From Ulota crispa (Eukaryota > Streptophyta > Bryopsida > Orthotrichales > Orthotrichaceae), in NCBI GenBank assembly GCA_963920765.1, contig OY987250.1, positions 13,136,409 through 13,200,408 of the forward strand: 64,000 nucleotides of DNA, read 5' to 3'. Numbering within the stretch: the first letter of the stretch is position 1; every line of letters starts with the position of its first letter. The translations under genes and the position numbers were made by a program. This document shows positions 23,754-34,975 of this stretch, in pieces. Below the pieces are notes generated by a model. The model made no database searches, was not told where the DNA came from, and saw only the letters and a list, made by a program, of their open reading frames with translations.

Positions 23754-24142
23754 GGGAGCAACTAGGTGGACACCCCCCAATTGCTGTGCGGACACCCCCA
23801 TAGCCAAATTTATTAAATTTGAGATTATGATTACACTAAAACATGAAATAAAACCAAAGCAATACTTTAGGGTACATTTGCGTTTACAAGCATTGCAAAC
23901 ACACAACATATTTTTCTCATTTGTGACATGGTTAGGAGTCAAACCAATTGCTCTTTTCATTTAATGGTTTGACTCTTAACCATGTCACAAATGAAGCAAA
24001 TTTGTTGTATATTTGCAATGCTTAAAATGCATATTTATATACTAAAGTATAGCCTCATAATCTCAAAAATAATCTCAAATTTAATAGGTTTAACTATGAG
24101 GTGTCCGTGTAGCAACTAGGGGGTGTCCGCCTACTCGCTCCC
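23754..24142. mobile_element. Palindromic fold-back MITE, copy 2, with 8-bp duplication
   Basis: Ends GGGAGCAACTAGGTGGACAC and its complement, with arms of about 190 bases as in copy 1 at 11252-11642. Perfect 8-bp duplications ATAATAAA flank it (23746-23753 and 24143-24150). The duplication length fits hAT or P-type elements, but the GGGAGC terminus is not the usual hAT end, so I leave the superfamily open. Confidence 0.65.
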
Positions 24143-24591
24143 ATAATAAATGAGGTACGAAATTATGCATGAAAGTATTCTCAAAAAGTACAAAACTGAC
24201 AATTAAAGTTTGAAAATAATGTTCCGACAGGTATTTTACAAGTAGCTTGGGAAACAACCGGATGTGAGTTCTCCAAAGTCTAAAAACTCTGATAATCGTG
24301 GCCAATTTCAAGCCATTATGGAAGTTGGCCCATAATATATTAAGTGAAAATATGATGGATATCTTTAAAGTTTAAAATATTTGTGTAAACGTCCTTGGCT
24401 TTTCAAAAATTACACAAATGTTCTTATATATATATTTTTAGGCATTTGTTTTGTTGTGCTTGTGTGGGATGTGTCATAACCAATATTGAAGTAGGGAGTG
24501 CAACAAAATGGGAAAGAAGAAACGTGCGCACTAGAGGAGAAGAAAGTGGAGTGCACAACATAACAAACATGTAAAAATTATGATTCAAGGG

Positions 24592-24995
24592 TAAGGTAGC
24601 AACATCCATAAGCGTTGTGTCCCCATGCCAGTCACCTGACAGTGGCAAGGGCTAATGAAAAAAACAAATGGTCATCAGTGATTGAGTGATGGTTATGGGT
24701 GATGAAGTGATGGTTGTGGGTAACTAGCATGAGGTTTTGAGTACCCATCTCACTATTTAAGAACCAACAAGCCTTGTTTTTAGCATCTCTTACACATAGT
24801 TCTTACAATTTCAATGATTTTGGACTTTGAAAAATCTTTATAAACAAATACTTGCAGTTGAAACCTTGAAATTGATGCTAATATTTTTGGTTTCCACTTC
24901 CTAACTTATAATATTATTTTCAAAGTTAGTAAATAGTTTTACCTACTCCAAAACCCTTGTTTCTTATTTCCACGCTTATGGGTGCGCCTACCTTA
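24592..24995. mobile_element. MITE with TAAGGTAGCTGCACCC-type ends, copy 1
   Basis: Left end TAAGGTAGCAACATCCATAA; the right end read inward is TAAGGTAGGCGCACCCATAA. The interior matches 57202-57570 in inverted orientation, including CTTGAAATTGATGC and the repeated ATGGTTATGGGTGAT motif. The shorter element at 29515-29664 has the same type of ends. Non-coding. Confidence 0.55.
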
Positions 24996-25046
24996 CTGAG
25001 AAACCAGGGCATCTGTACAAGATTATCCATCAAATTTTCCCATCTA

Positions 25047-25247
25047 TCAATTTATGAATTGGATGACATCTGAAGAATGCGGATGAAGAGTGCTCTCTGT
25101 TAACGACATATCGTCAAAGCTCGCGAGAATGCAGAGAAACAGGATTACAGGACCGAGTGCGGCGATCTCGCGAAACGTCAAGAGTACTGCTGTTCCCCAG
25201 ACTCCAAGGCAGAGATTCCATTCCTCGCATTCAAATTTCGAATCCAT
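25047..25247 (-). other. GC-richer stretch with a hydrophobic 66-residue open frame
   Basis: A GC-richer island just upstream of endonuclease V. The minus frame has a start, a hydrophobic stretch (LGPVILFLCILASF) and a stop; the plus strand carries an overlapping basic frame (25090-25278). Neither matches a family I know. It may be a divergent first exon on minus, the 5' leader and promoter of the endonuclease gene, or both. Confidence 0.2.
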
Positions 25248-25279
25248 GCAATTGGCTATGGATCATGTCCGTGAGTAAG

Positions 25280-25689
25280 TGCAGTTCCTGTGTTTGATTG
25301 CGCATCTTTTGCATGGCTCAGATTCAGAAGAGCTTCAGTTTCTTGAACGCAGCGACGATCGAAGCTCACAATCCTACCAACAGCCGTTTGAAATCATCCG
25401 GATTTCGTCAACTTTCCGGCGCCGATGCCGTGATTCTCACTCCAAGGCTGCTACTGCTGCTGGAGATTCCGATATGGAGGACGTGGTGATGGAAGCGATC
25501 AAGAAAGACGGCCACACAGACCGATGGATCAAGTACTCTCCTCTCCGCTTCTCTTCCTCAATTGTTTGTAAGAAATAATTCATTAACTGTCTGCTACGTG
25601 CGCTAATCCTTAGGTTTTGAAAATGTACTGTTGCTAAGAGAGGAACCTATTCCTGCTGATTTGAGTGATTTACATTAGTAGATTAGTTT
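25280..25689 (+). repeat. Tandem segmental duplication, unit A (carries ENDOV exon 1A)
   Basis: Begins TGCAGTTCCTGTGTTTGAT. It is repeated immediately downstream at 25690 with moderate divergence and small insertions. The unit spans leader sequence, exon 1, its donor and the start of intron 1. Confidence 0.85.
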
Positions 25690-28600
25690 TGCAGTTCCTG
25701 TGTTTGATAGCGCATCTTTTGCTTGGATCAGATTCAGATGAGCTTCAGTTTCTTGAACGTAGCGACGAAGTTCACAATCCTACCAACGGCCACTTGGAAT
25801 CAACCGGATTTCGTCAACTTTCCGGCGCCGAGAGTATCACGTGCCGTGATTCTCACTCCAAGGCTGCTGCTGCTGCTGGAGATTGAAAAAGGCGATATGG
25901 AGGACTCTGAAGGCGTGGTGGTGGACGCGATCAAGAAAGGCGGCCATACAGACCGATGGATCAAGTACTTCCCTCTCCGCTTCTCTTCCTCAATTGTTTG
26001 TAAGAAGTAGTTCATTAATGTCGGCTACGTGCCTTAATCCTTAGGGTTTGAAAATGTACTGTTGCTAAGAGAAGATCCTATTCCTGCTTGTTTGGAGTGA
26101 TTTCCATTAGTAGTTTACTTTTGGTTGTTTAAGAATCTTGTCTTGAATGAAATATTTTTCAGGAGGATATCAATGCACTTATATATGATTATTTGGAGAA
26201 TGAATTGTTGAAGTTTGAAGCGCTTCGCGTTTCACTAATTCAGTATAGTTACAATATCGATACTAGAATCAAGATCTTGAATGGATGAAGGTATAAAAAG
26301 TTCTTCATAGTAAAAGTATCTTTGATCCAAACTTATAAGGTCTATTCAGATGTTTGTAGCTATCATAATTGCAAAATCTTAGCCGTGCTATCATGCTTTG
26401 GATGGATGTCATCCACATGTCATTGTGTTAATTTTTATCTCTTTGAATTTGAAATTCACATCTTTAGTAAATATGTTATTTATATTGATAGGATTGTACA
26501 ATCTTTAACCCCGAGGGTTGCATTGATGATATATCTCATGAAAACATGTGATAGGATCTAAGGTAACTGCACCTATTTTCAACTTTAGCTAAAAATTGCC
26601 CGGACATCTTCTTTCCTAACATGTAAATGCTCTAATTTTTTTATCATACTATTGCAGAATCAAATTCGGATGCGCCTATATTGGTAGTCAACACTTTCGT
26701 AATCCATAAGTTGTTTATGTTCAAATGAAATACATGTTGAGATGAATTCAAACCTTTTTATATACGACAACAAGTCTGAATATGTATGTTGTGTTAGTGT
26801 AAATGCAAGAACCACGCTCAAGTACTTCTTTGGATTTGCATACCTTAAAATTATCTAATATCAAGGTATTTGATTGTTGTAAATGGATGACTGTTCAAGC
26901 CCGTATGTGCAAACTTTCTCTCTGTTTTCTTACTGGTTACACAAGCAGGGAGCAGGATGAGTTGAAGGAGAGGTTGGTGATGTTGGACGATTTCCCATGG
27001 CGACTCCAAGCCAAACCCTCACTCTCTAAAGACTCCGAAGGGTTGGTAGAGACGAGTAGCAAGCAACTCCGGTACGTAGGAGGAGTAGATTTAAGCTTCG
27101 CAAAAGAGGACAGCTCCTTCGCTTGTGGGGCGCTGGTGGTCATGGATCTGGAGTCCATGCAAGTAGTGTATGAAGACTTTGACATTGTGCAGCTCACCAT
27201 GCCCTATGTTGCTGGATTCCTTGCCTTCCGCGAGGTCTGACATCTCCCTCTCTTACTCTCACCAAATTTCAAATTCTGCTGGCTCCAGATCAATTGTTCA
27301 TGTAGTGAAAAATATGCTTCAGATGGAACCAAATTTTACATAATTAGGATTGTGTCAGGAATGTTGCATGTGTTGGTCATTACAAAAGCGAAGTTGGACA
27401 AGGAGAATGATTCCATGTGTTCTACTTAAATTTGCTACTAAAAGCTCGATTTCGGTTTTTTGGTGCCCTTTGGGGTTAAAGATTGGATTCATTTGTACTG
27501 ATTGTATCTTTGACTTGGGGTTCTAATTGCAGACTCCAGTACTTCTTGGGCTTCTGAAGAAGATGGCAGTAAAGGCACCTCTGCTTTATCCTCAGGTACG
27601 ATGATGTCCAGTGTGTAGAGTTTAGGGTTTCTTTGAGTGTCACGCAATTTATAACTTTGCTGCATATTGGTTCCGTTGAAATCGTTTCTTACAATTGGTT
27701 CATTCCGTGTGGGGAGGCAGCTATTGATGGTGGACGGAAATGGCATCCTACATCCCAGAGGTGATTGCTTGCTCGTATTTGGAAATTTTCGTGCTTTCTC
27801 AAGGTATACATGAATTTTCCAGTTAGTTACCTTGCGAGTGTGAGCACATGGGAGGTTGGTTTCCTTCCAGCTAGCTAATTGGTGCTCCTTTTATGCAAGG
27901 GCTTAAAATGTTACCAGCGTTTTGCAATCAATAAAAATTATCCTGGTTTGATTGTGGTTTCGTTGCAGGGTTTGGACTGGCCAGCCACTTGGGCGTTCTG
28001 GCGGACATTCCTACCATCGGCATTGGCAAAAACGTATGCTGACTCAGAATTTGTGGCAATGACGAATTTGCAATTCCAGTGATGGCGATAACTCTACTCT
28101 TCATTCTTGCTGCCTTAGAACTTGATTGAACCGTCTGAAGGAGGATAGTTTTCAGCCTGTGGATCTGGAACACTGACAAGTGTGAATGTCTGCTTGTGCA
28201 GCTGCACCATGTTGACGGCTTGACGAACCTGGGAGTGAGGCATCTCGTCTCAGAGAGCAACTTGCCAGCCGGTACAGGAATACCCCTAGTTGGAAGCACA
28301 GGTCAAGTCTGGGGAATGGTACAAACTTCTACTCATGATTCTCCCGTTAGATTTTCTAAGAATGTCGATGTAATTCAGCCGTTGCGGTGGCGTGTGTATA
28401 TAAATAATAATATAGAGACCCGAGAGGATTATCTCCGATAACCATCTCTGTCAGATCTCGAAGATGTCTTGCTCTTTTAGAACACAAGGGGTAGTGACTC
28501 TAGATCACCCTCCTCTTTTCGAGGATGAGTATTGCATAGGTAAAAGTCAATGGTCTCTATGGTGTAGTTTTAAATTTAAGGTTTAGTTCATGATTGCGTG

Positions 28601-29132
28601 AATCAGTCACATGGATGTATTTGTAACATTTGCTGTGACTTTACAGAAGTGCTCTCAACTACGGTCCAGAGCGATTTTCAGCACCTGAATGACACTGAAA
28701 TTCGAATACGAGTTCAATTATCCAGAATTTTTGTATAAGAATATTCCTCTGCTATTAACGATATTACCTCTCCATCTTTGACTGACAGGCCTTCCGGAGC
28801 CACGATGGATGTTCAAAGCCAGTGTTTATATCTGTTGGACATAGAATATCCTTAGATACTGCTGTGGAGGTTGTTCGCCGCTGCTGTGTGCATCGAGTTC
28901 CTGAGCCTGTGCGGCAGGTCGGTATACTTCCATCACTGCTTAACCATGTTTTGACAGGAAACCGAAATGCCATGTTGTGTTCCTCAATCTTATTTGTACC
29001 TTCATCTTCTGCTCTACATTGACTGATAAGCTGCATGATTCTGCTGAAATTTGAACTTGGATGGAGCAGGCTGATTTAAGGTCTCGAGAGCATCTACGTA
29101 GTCATCCAATATCAGTATCCCAGCCAACTTAA
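25474..29132 (+). CDS. ENDOV: Endonuclease V (eight exons, 273 residues with exon 1A)
   Basis: Exons: 25474-25532, 26949-27234, 27533-27595, 27721-27760, 27969-28033, 28202-28318, 28789-28917, 29070-29132; all splice sites are GT-AG and phases agree. Endonuclease V cuts near deaminated adenine (inosine or hypoxanthine): bacterial forms repair DNA, the human form cleaves inosine-containing RNA. The RNase H-like fold's acidic residues are present: Asp67 (GGVDLSF), Glu115 (AFRE), Asp141 (VDGNG) and Asp233 (GHRISLD), with Lys170 in IGIGKN and the strand-separating wedge as MPYVAGFLAF, the eukaryotic form. The N-terminal RWIKEQDELKERL spans the exon 1-2 junction and resembles plant homologues. Exon 1 is duplicated downstream, giving an alternative start. 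Looks intact. Confidence 0.93.
25690..26125 (+). repeat. Tandem segmental duplication, unit B (carries ENDOV exon 1B)
   Basis: The second copy of 25280-25689. It differs by substitutions and by short insertions upstream of and inside the coding part. It keeps the exon 1 donor context ATCAAGTAC. Confidence 0.85.
25897..25964 (+). CDS. ENDOV: Alternative first exon 1B of endonuclease V
   Basis: Encodes MEDSEGVVVDAIKKGGHTDR plus WI, ending in AA before a GT donor, exactly like exon 1A (MEDVVMEAIKKDGHTDR). Splicing to 26949 keeps the frame and gives 276 residues. Upstream in this copy the same frame is open back to an ATG at 25723, so a longer N-terminus is possible; in unit A a different upstream frame is open. 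Whether 1A, 1B or both are used cannot be read from DNA. Confidence 0.65.
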
Positions 29133-29145
29133 TTCAACAGTGTTA

Positions 29146-29426
29146 GGGCATCTGCACCCTTACTCGGCAAAGTTTTTCACGCGCCAAACATACGCGATAA
29201 GTGCTCCAAGACCCCTCAATATGTACTCATGCCACTCAATCCTACAGTGTGAAGCAATAGCCCTTGAATTAGAGCTTTATCCTAAATTCCATTTTGTGAT
29301 TGATCAGTTGACTATTTATGGACATATTGAGTGATCACAAATGGGGGATGAGAACTTTGAAAGCTGTTCCAAAAGAGATGATAACTTTTAGGAAGCCAGT
29401 TTGAAGAGCCGAAGGTGCTGATGCCC
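29146..29426. mobile_element. MITE with GGGCATCTGCACC ends
   Basis: Left end GGGCATCTGCACCCTTAC and right end, read inward, GGGCATCAGCACCTTC. The interior is homologous to 8516-8839. No identical flanking duplication was found. It starts 14 bases after the endonuclease V stop codon, so it probably contributes to that gene's 3' untranslated region. Confidence 0.5.
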
Positions 29427-29514
29427 TGGGCTTTCAACATGCGCGCTATTTTTTGAAGTTGAGTGGGGGAGAAACTCCAAACCAAATTGGAGTAGCTTTT
29501 GACAACAAAGTGAC

Positions 29515-29664
29515 TAGGGTAGATGCACCCATTCCCGACCCGTCCCCAATTCCGACCCTTAATGTACTCAATGTGTACATTTCAATTCTGAAATGTACTC
29601 CTCGGGTACATAATGTTGGAATTGGGGACAGTTTGTTAAAAGGTCGGGAATGGATGCGGTTACC
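29515..29664. mobile_element. Short MITE with GGTAGATGCACCCATTCC ends
   Basis: The left end TAGGGTAGATGCACCCATTC and the right end (GGTAACCGCATCCATTCC read inward) are inverted and share CATTCCCGACC. The termini resemble those of 24592-24995 and 57202-57570, so it may be a short member of that group. Confidence 0.45.
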
Positions 29665-30997
29665 TTGCCATTGAATCATTGAGAGAGCCTCGCGTTGCAG
29701 CCTTCGAGAGGACTACTGTACACACTTTTCCACGAATTGATGCAGTTAATCTTTCATTTTCCACTTTAATGTCCTGTGGAACTTTTGTTGGTACTGAAGG
29801 GGAGAAGGCTTTGCATTGACAAAAGCCCCATGAGGAAGATTCAGGAAGATTTCATCCATTGGTTGGTTCAATTCATCTCTTTTGTTAGCTGTCCTAGAGG
29901 TTATTGTTTTGATTGTTTTTCTGCTGAAATCAAGAAGAGACGTGTGTATCAATATGTGTGTTTGCGAATATGAAGCGTTTGCATGAACTGAGCATTTGTA
30001 ACTGTGTTATTAACTAAACTTCTAATTCTTCTTCATCTTATGTCATGGTTTTTTTTATTAATTTGAACTGTAGATAATCTAAACTTAGTTTTGTAGAGTA
30101 CTTTTGCAATTTCTATTGGAATTATATGAAAAAAAAAGCTGAATTGAGAAAACGCCTCAAACAAGAACAAGAATTAGAGTGAAATTTTTAAAAACAAATT
30201 TTGTGTTTAAAACAAGAATAAGTTACAATTGGTGTTAATAAAAGTAAGCCACAATGTTCCTCACGTCTCTTTTAATACTACAGTTAAATTATGCTAGCCT
30301 AGTTTGAACTCAAGCCATTGTTAGTGTGGTGATTTAAATTGCAAGTTACTTTGCTTGTACTTCAGGAAATTCAAGTGCAATTGTTTTCTTACATTTTTTA
30401 GAAACCTTCTAACTATACTACAACACTTCTTTTTTAATTAAAGACATGTTACATATTGAAATTAGGATGCTAGCATGTCACATTTGTGATACCTTTCCTA
30501 CTTTCAAAGATTGTCATATTTTGAGTTTCTGCAAGAGTCCTATTCATCCTCACCTGTTATTATGAGCTCCTTTCTGCACTTTGATAAACAATGCTCAACA
30601 AGTGGAAAAATGACAAATGGTACTTCTGTTTGATGTTGATTATTGTATCTCTTGCACCACTATAATTTTTTCACAAAAATCAAGCTTTCAAATTCTACAA
30701 TAGGACTTCTTTTCATACAATTTTGGCATTGCAAAAAGCAATCATTGCTTTAGTGAATAAATTATTTATATCCATCATGATGGATGTCTTATCCCAAATA
30801 TGGATGAAAACTCATTTCTTTGTCAAGATTAATCCTCATTCATCCAAAAAGAGCAATATCATGTTAAGTTTGTGGAATAATTAAGTAATTTCACCTACTA
30901 AGAAAAGAAGAAGACATTGTAAAACATTTTATAAGAATCTTTTTAGTACTTGTTAACAAAAAATTGCATAGAAAAAAAATCCCAAATCCATGAGCTC

Positions 30998-31137
30998 ACT
31001 CTATTTGGTGCTTCTAAAAACCCGTTCCTCAATGTTTAGTGCCTCCAAAAACACGTTTCACTATGCTTGGTGCCTCCAAAAACCCTTTGTAGTGTGTGTG
31101 GTGCCTCCAAAAGCTTGTTCCATTGTGATTGATGCCT
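30998..31137. repeat. Degenerate tandem repeat of about 31-36 bp
   Basis: About four and a half copies of a unit like TTGGTGCCTCCAAAAACC followed by a variable GTTTCACT-like tail. The copies are contiguous with no unique spacers. Confidence 0.65.
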
Positions 31138-31649
31138 TGTGTGCTTGTATACTAGTAAACTATAATCACAAACGGTTGAAATGAATAATTCTAGCACGGT
31201 TACAAAGATAATGCTTTCTAACTCAGCAACAATTTGAACATTTTCTAACGTTTTTCAGATTTTGATTGAAGCGATTACAGCTCAAGAAGACAGGATGTTG
31301 AAAAAGGATGGAGAACAAAGAAAAAGGAGAGCAAAGCTTGAATATGGGAATAGTAATAGGACAAGGATACAGTGCTTGTTTGCAACTGACCTAAATTGTA
31401 TCGGTGCCGCTAAAGATGTCACCCATCTCCATCGTGATCTCCTTTGCAAGTTTTCCTCCAAACCATGTATTTTAACCTCTCAAAAGCATGACATATATAT
31501 TTGCAAGCAATGGGCTTGCAAAAGGGCCTTGCTTGTAGCTGGCTCATTAGTGAAAGCACCTACCATTCCTACATGACATCCAAATCCAATTCAAACAACA
31601 AGAAGATACTATTTAGTCAGGAAGATACTATTTAGTGATCATAAAATGG

Positions 31650-32145
31650 TGAGCCGATGAGCAATGAGCCAAGATTTTGTGAGCAAGAACCAATTTTGAG
31701 CTCAAAATCAATGGAAAAAATTACAAATTAAAAACCATGTTTGTTAAACTGGAAAAAGAGTGCATTTTGGGATTTTCAAAGGTTTTAGGTGGTCACCTAA
31801 AATCGAGCTCACAGTGTTTTTTCTTTTGTACACATGCCCTCACCTAAAAGGAGGAATTTGCAAGGGGAAAACTTTTAGTGGCTCAGATTGAATTTGATAC
31901 CTTTAAATATGGTTTAAGGGTGACTTTTTGAGTTTAAGGTGGAGTACAAAATGGTACCTCCGTTTTTCCCAATTTAACAAATTTGGTGTTAGTTGCAAGT
32001 TTTTCAAGAGATAAACGTTTACAATGCATAATTGTAAGGCTCTTTGTACATATTATAGGTGGAATCTAATATTTTGACAAAAGAAATATAAACTCACAGC
32101 TCAGAACTAATTAACTCATGAATCGCCGCTCACAATTTAGCATTT
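31650..32145. repeat. Dispersed repeat shared with 16050-16250, interrupted
   Basis: 31650-31740 matches the left part and 32025-32145 the right part of 16050-16250. The interruption includes sequence at 31925-31995 that resembles the right end of the ACACCATATT family (ACAAAATGGTACCTCC then TTTTTCCCAATTTA). This suggests one repeat inserted into another. Confidence 0.35.
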
Positions 32146-34666
32146 CCCTCAAAAAACACAACTTTTTTGTTTTTCCTTAGAAAAAACAAATCTGTAGTCT
32201 GACCTTCTCAGATTCGCAAATTTGTGCACTCGCGTATCCCTTGTTGTAGACCTCAAAAGCAATGGTAAAAACACGTTTTTGAATGGTACATTGGCTAAAT
32301 CACAAAAATCACATCTCCACATTTAGTTACAATCTCAGGTGGATCACTTAATGCATTTTAAAGTTGACACGCAACATAATATAGCAAAGATTTTATTCAT
32401 TTGAAATAAAAATTATAAAAAACTAACAAATAAAAAAGAGAACATTCAAAGTACTAAATCAAATATAAATAATAAAGGTACACTACAAATTTAAAGCATT
32501 AATTTTCTTACAATTAATATAGTAGCACAAGATTTGGAGTTGTCCTATGCACAAGATTGTATTTAGTATGAGTTTGTTCAAGCAGTTAGGTATTCGAGGA
32601 GCTATGTCATATTGGATAAAAAGTCAAAGCAAAAGTGACATAACAAAAATAATATGAAGTAAAAAAAATTCAAAATTTAAAACCAATTTAAGTGTCAAAG
32701 CCTTTATTATAGCAAAAAATAAGGTACCAAAACCGAATATAAATTTAAGCCCAAAAAAAATGTTTAAAAAAAATAGGGAGTGAAATAAATATCAAAATTT
32801 TGTGTAAACAAAGGTGCCATAACTAGGGTCCAAATTTTAAAAATAAGATCTAAAAAAAATTAAAATCTAACACCAATTCTGGCACCAACCAACCCGGGCA
32901 CCAACCACAATGTCTTAACAAAAAAAATAGGGTATAAAAAAGAAAATTAATTTTCTTACAGCATTAAATTCCAATCATCAGATAATCATATGCTTTTTTG
33001 GTACCTCTAATTCAAAATCTTTTGCTGTGTTTGTTTGAAAAATTGATTTTTTTCCTTATAAAAAAAATAGCATGAGAAAAAATGGAATCTCCCATGCCGT
33101 ATAAGTAATTATAGAACGCCCTAATATAGGTCAATTTGCTAAATTATATAATTATAGAGGCCCTTTGATTTCTACTTTGGAAGTACATAGCCATTTAAAA
33201 AATACCTCATTGCCACACAAGGGGTACCCATCATACAAAGAGTGATCCATCTGAGGTTACAATCCTTAAACTTCACAAGCTACCAAAATTCGCCCCAAAA
33301 AAACCACTTCATTAGGTCATGCTATGCTTCTATTAGCATCTTCTCTACAGAAAACACTCTTCCTGGCACTCTACAATGCAAGCAATCGATGCAAGTCTCA
33401 AGTTTCAAAGATTTATGCATGGTTGTTGCATTCAACATGTTTTCCATTCCCTTGATTGTTTGCGCTTAATTAAATTCTTGTATGTTTGATGTAGTCAACT
33501 TGTAGTTGACTACTTCAAAGTATAATAAACTTTTTTATCTTGTACATGCTGTTTATACACCATGGTTGTCAATATGAAGTCAAGACATAGATTTGAAACC
33601 ATGCCATATAATAAAGGATAAAAAATAATAATTTGATTCTTTTTTTAAAGTCAAAAACCCTATAATACGACATTAGGTAGATACACTCACCTTGACATGT
33701 GTGTATGGTATTTTATATTGAGGGCATTTTTCTTGTTGGTTCAACTTCCACTAACAATTCTAAAACATTTTGGAAAATGCCATGGTTAGAAGACATTGGA
33801 TGCTCTATAATTGAGATGTCCTTTCTTTAATTGCTTCAATTACATTAAAAAATTCATGAAAGTTTTGGAATATAGCGCAATGAGAGAAATCACTCACACT
33901 TAGTAGTCTAGATATTATTGATAAATTAACATTAGACCCTCAACCACTGCTGGAAGTAAACAACTCCCACAAAAAGAAGAAATAAGTTTTAGTAATACCT
34001 AAGTGATTGCATTTTAAAAAAATAGTCACCTCCAATCCTTCACATTTCTATAACTTTTTCTTCCAAGATCCATATCTCAAGTTCAATGATTTTTTAGTAA
34101 ATTACAACAATGATAAATAAGACCCCTAAATTTTCTTATAAAGTGATAGACGGATTGTAAACTACGGTTTATTAAAGTCTTAGCATTTTTTCATAGTTTG
34201 GTTTTTTAAACTCCAAAGTTCAAACATTCATACCTTTTGCAACCCAATTCCAAATCAAATTTGCAAATTCATTTTGAAAATTTGATAGCATAAAAAACAA
34301 CTCTTTCAAATTTCAATTCAAAATAATTAATATACAAAAAGTTGTGTCACCACAAAGTTTTAAATTTTTTAGTCCCTTCCAAATCTTCACTCACACACTA
34401 AACTCTAACACACTAAAGAATCTTCTCTATTACTTTTTGACCATATCCAAAGTAGAAATATGAGACATATCAATCCATACCCTTCTCATTCCTAACCCAC
34501 CAAAATACTTATCCCTTTTCCATTTCACATTTTTCAAATATTTTTCAATTTTTTAATAGTTTTTTTTAAAGGGATGCAAAACATATGAATCTTCCAAACA
34601 CCTAGATAAATATTTGAAAATGAATAAATACAAGACAAATATCATTGTTAGGTTGCTACGTACCAT

Positions 34667-34975
34667 TGCAAGCACAAAATAGCATCAAATGTTTATCTTT
34701 AGTAGTCAAGTCGTGGATTAGATTAGCTTGAGAAATGGTCACCTTTGGCCGCCCGCCGGTCTGGGTTCAAATCTAATTGCATTTGTTAAGCGACGATGGT
34801 GGCCTACGGCTTGACACAGTAGTGAAGCAAAAAATTGGCCCAGTCAATCCGCTACCAACATTCCTAAGCTGTGCATGTGACAAGACGGTGTAGTACTTTA
34901 GTATCTCTGGTCAATGCATTGTTATTAAACTATGGCTTTCACCATGACCACATTCTTTGCTTCAATTGTTTATTT
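34667..34975 (+). repeat. Putative tRNA-derived SINE, copy 1
   Basis: About 300 bases align well, inverted, with 42300-42600. Near the 5' side it carries TAGTCAAGTCGTGG (34703-34716), similar to a tRNA box A, and GGGTTCAAATCTA (34763-34775), similar to box B. The box spacing of about 60 bases is somewhat long. No poly(A) tail or target duplication was resolved. The tRNA-like identity is inference; that it is a repeat is seen directly. Confidence 0.5.

Larger units (their letters stand above)
29665..34666. other. AT-rich spacer with few recognisable features
   Basis: Apart from the tandem repeat at 30998-31137 and the mixed repeat at 31650-32145, I see no exon I can support. The frame at 31262-31576 begins after a plausible acceptor (TTTTTCAG) and starts with a charged stretch (AQEDRMLKKDGEQRKRRAK). 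It could be a lone exon or gene fragment, but nothing links it to a gene. Confidence 0.3.

Noticed and set aside
25047-25278. Hydrophobic minus frame and basic plus frame upstream of endonuclease V as genes
   Set aside because: Short, mutually overlapping and unrecognised; the GC-richer composition is explained equally well by promoter and leader sequence. Kept only as a low-confidence region.
30998-31137. Regular repeats that could suggest a CRISPR array
   Set aside because: The repeats are contiguous and degenerate with no unique spacers, and the genome is eukaryotic.
31262-31576. 104-residue frame with a charged start after a plausible acceptor
   Set aside because: No partner exons or donor of matching phase found, and the second half lacks coding character.
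34703-34775. A functional tRNA gene from box A- and box B-like motifs
   Set aside because: The box spacing is long and I could not draw a cloverleaf; the unit recurs as a diverged 300-base repeat, so a SINE head is more likely.
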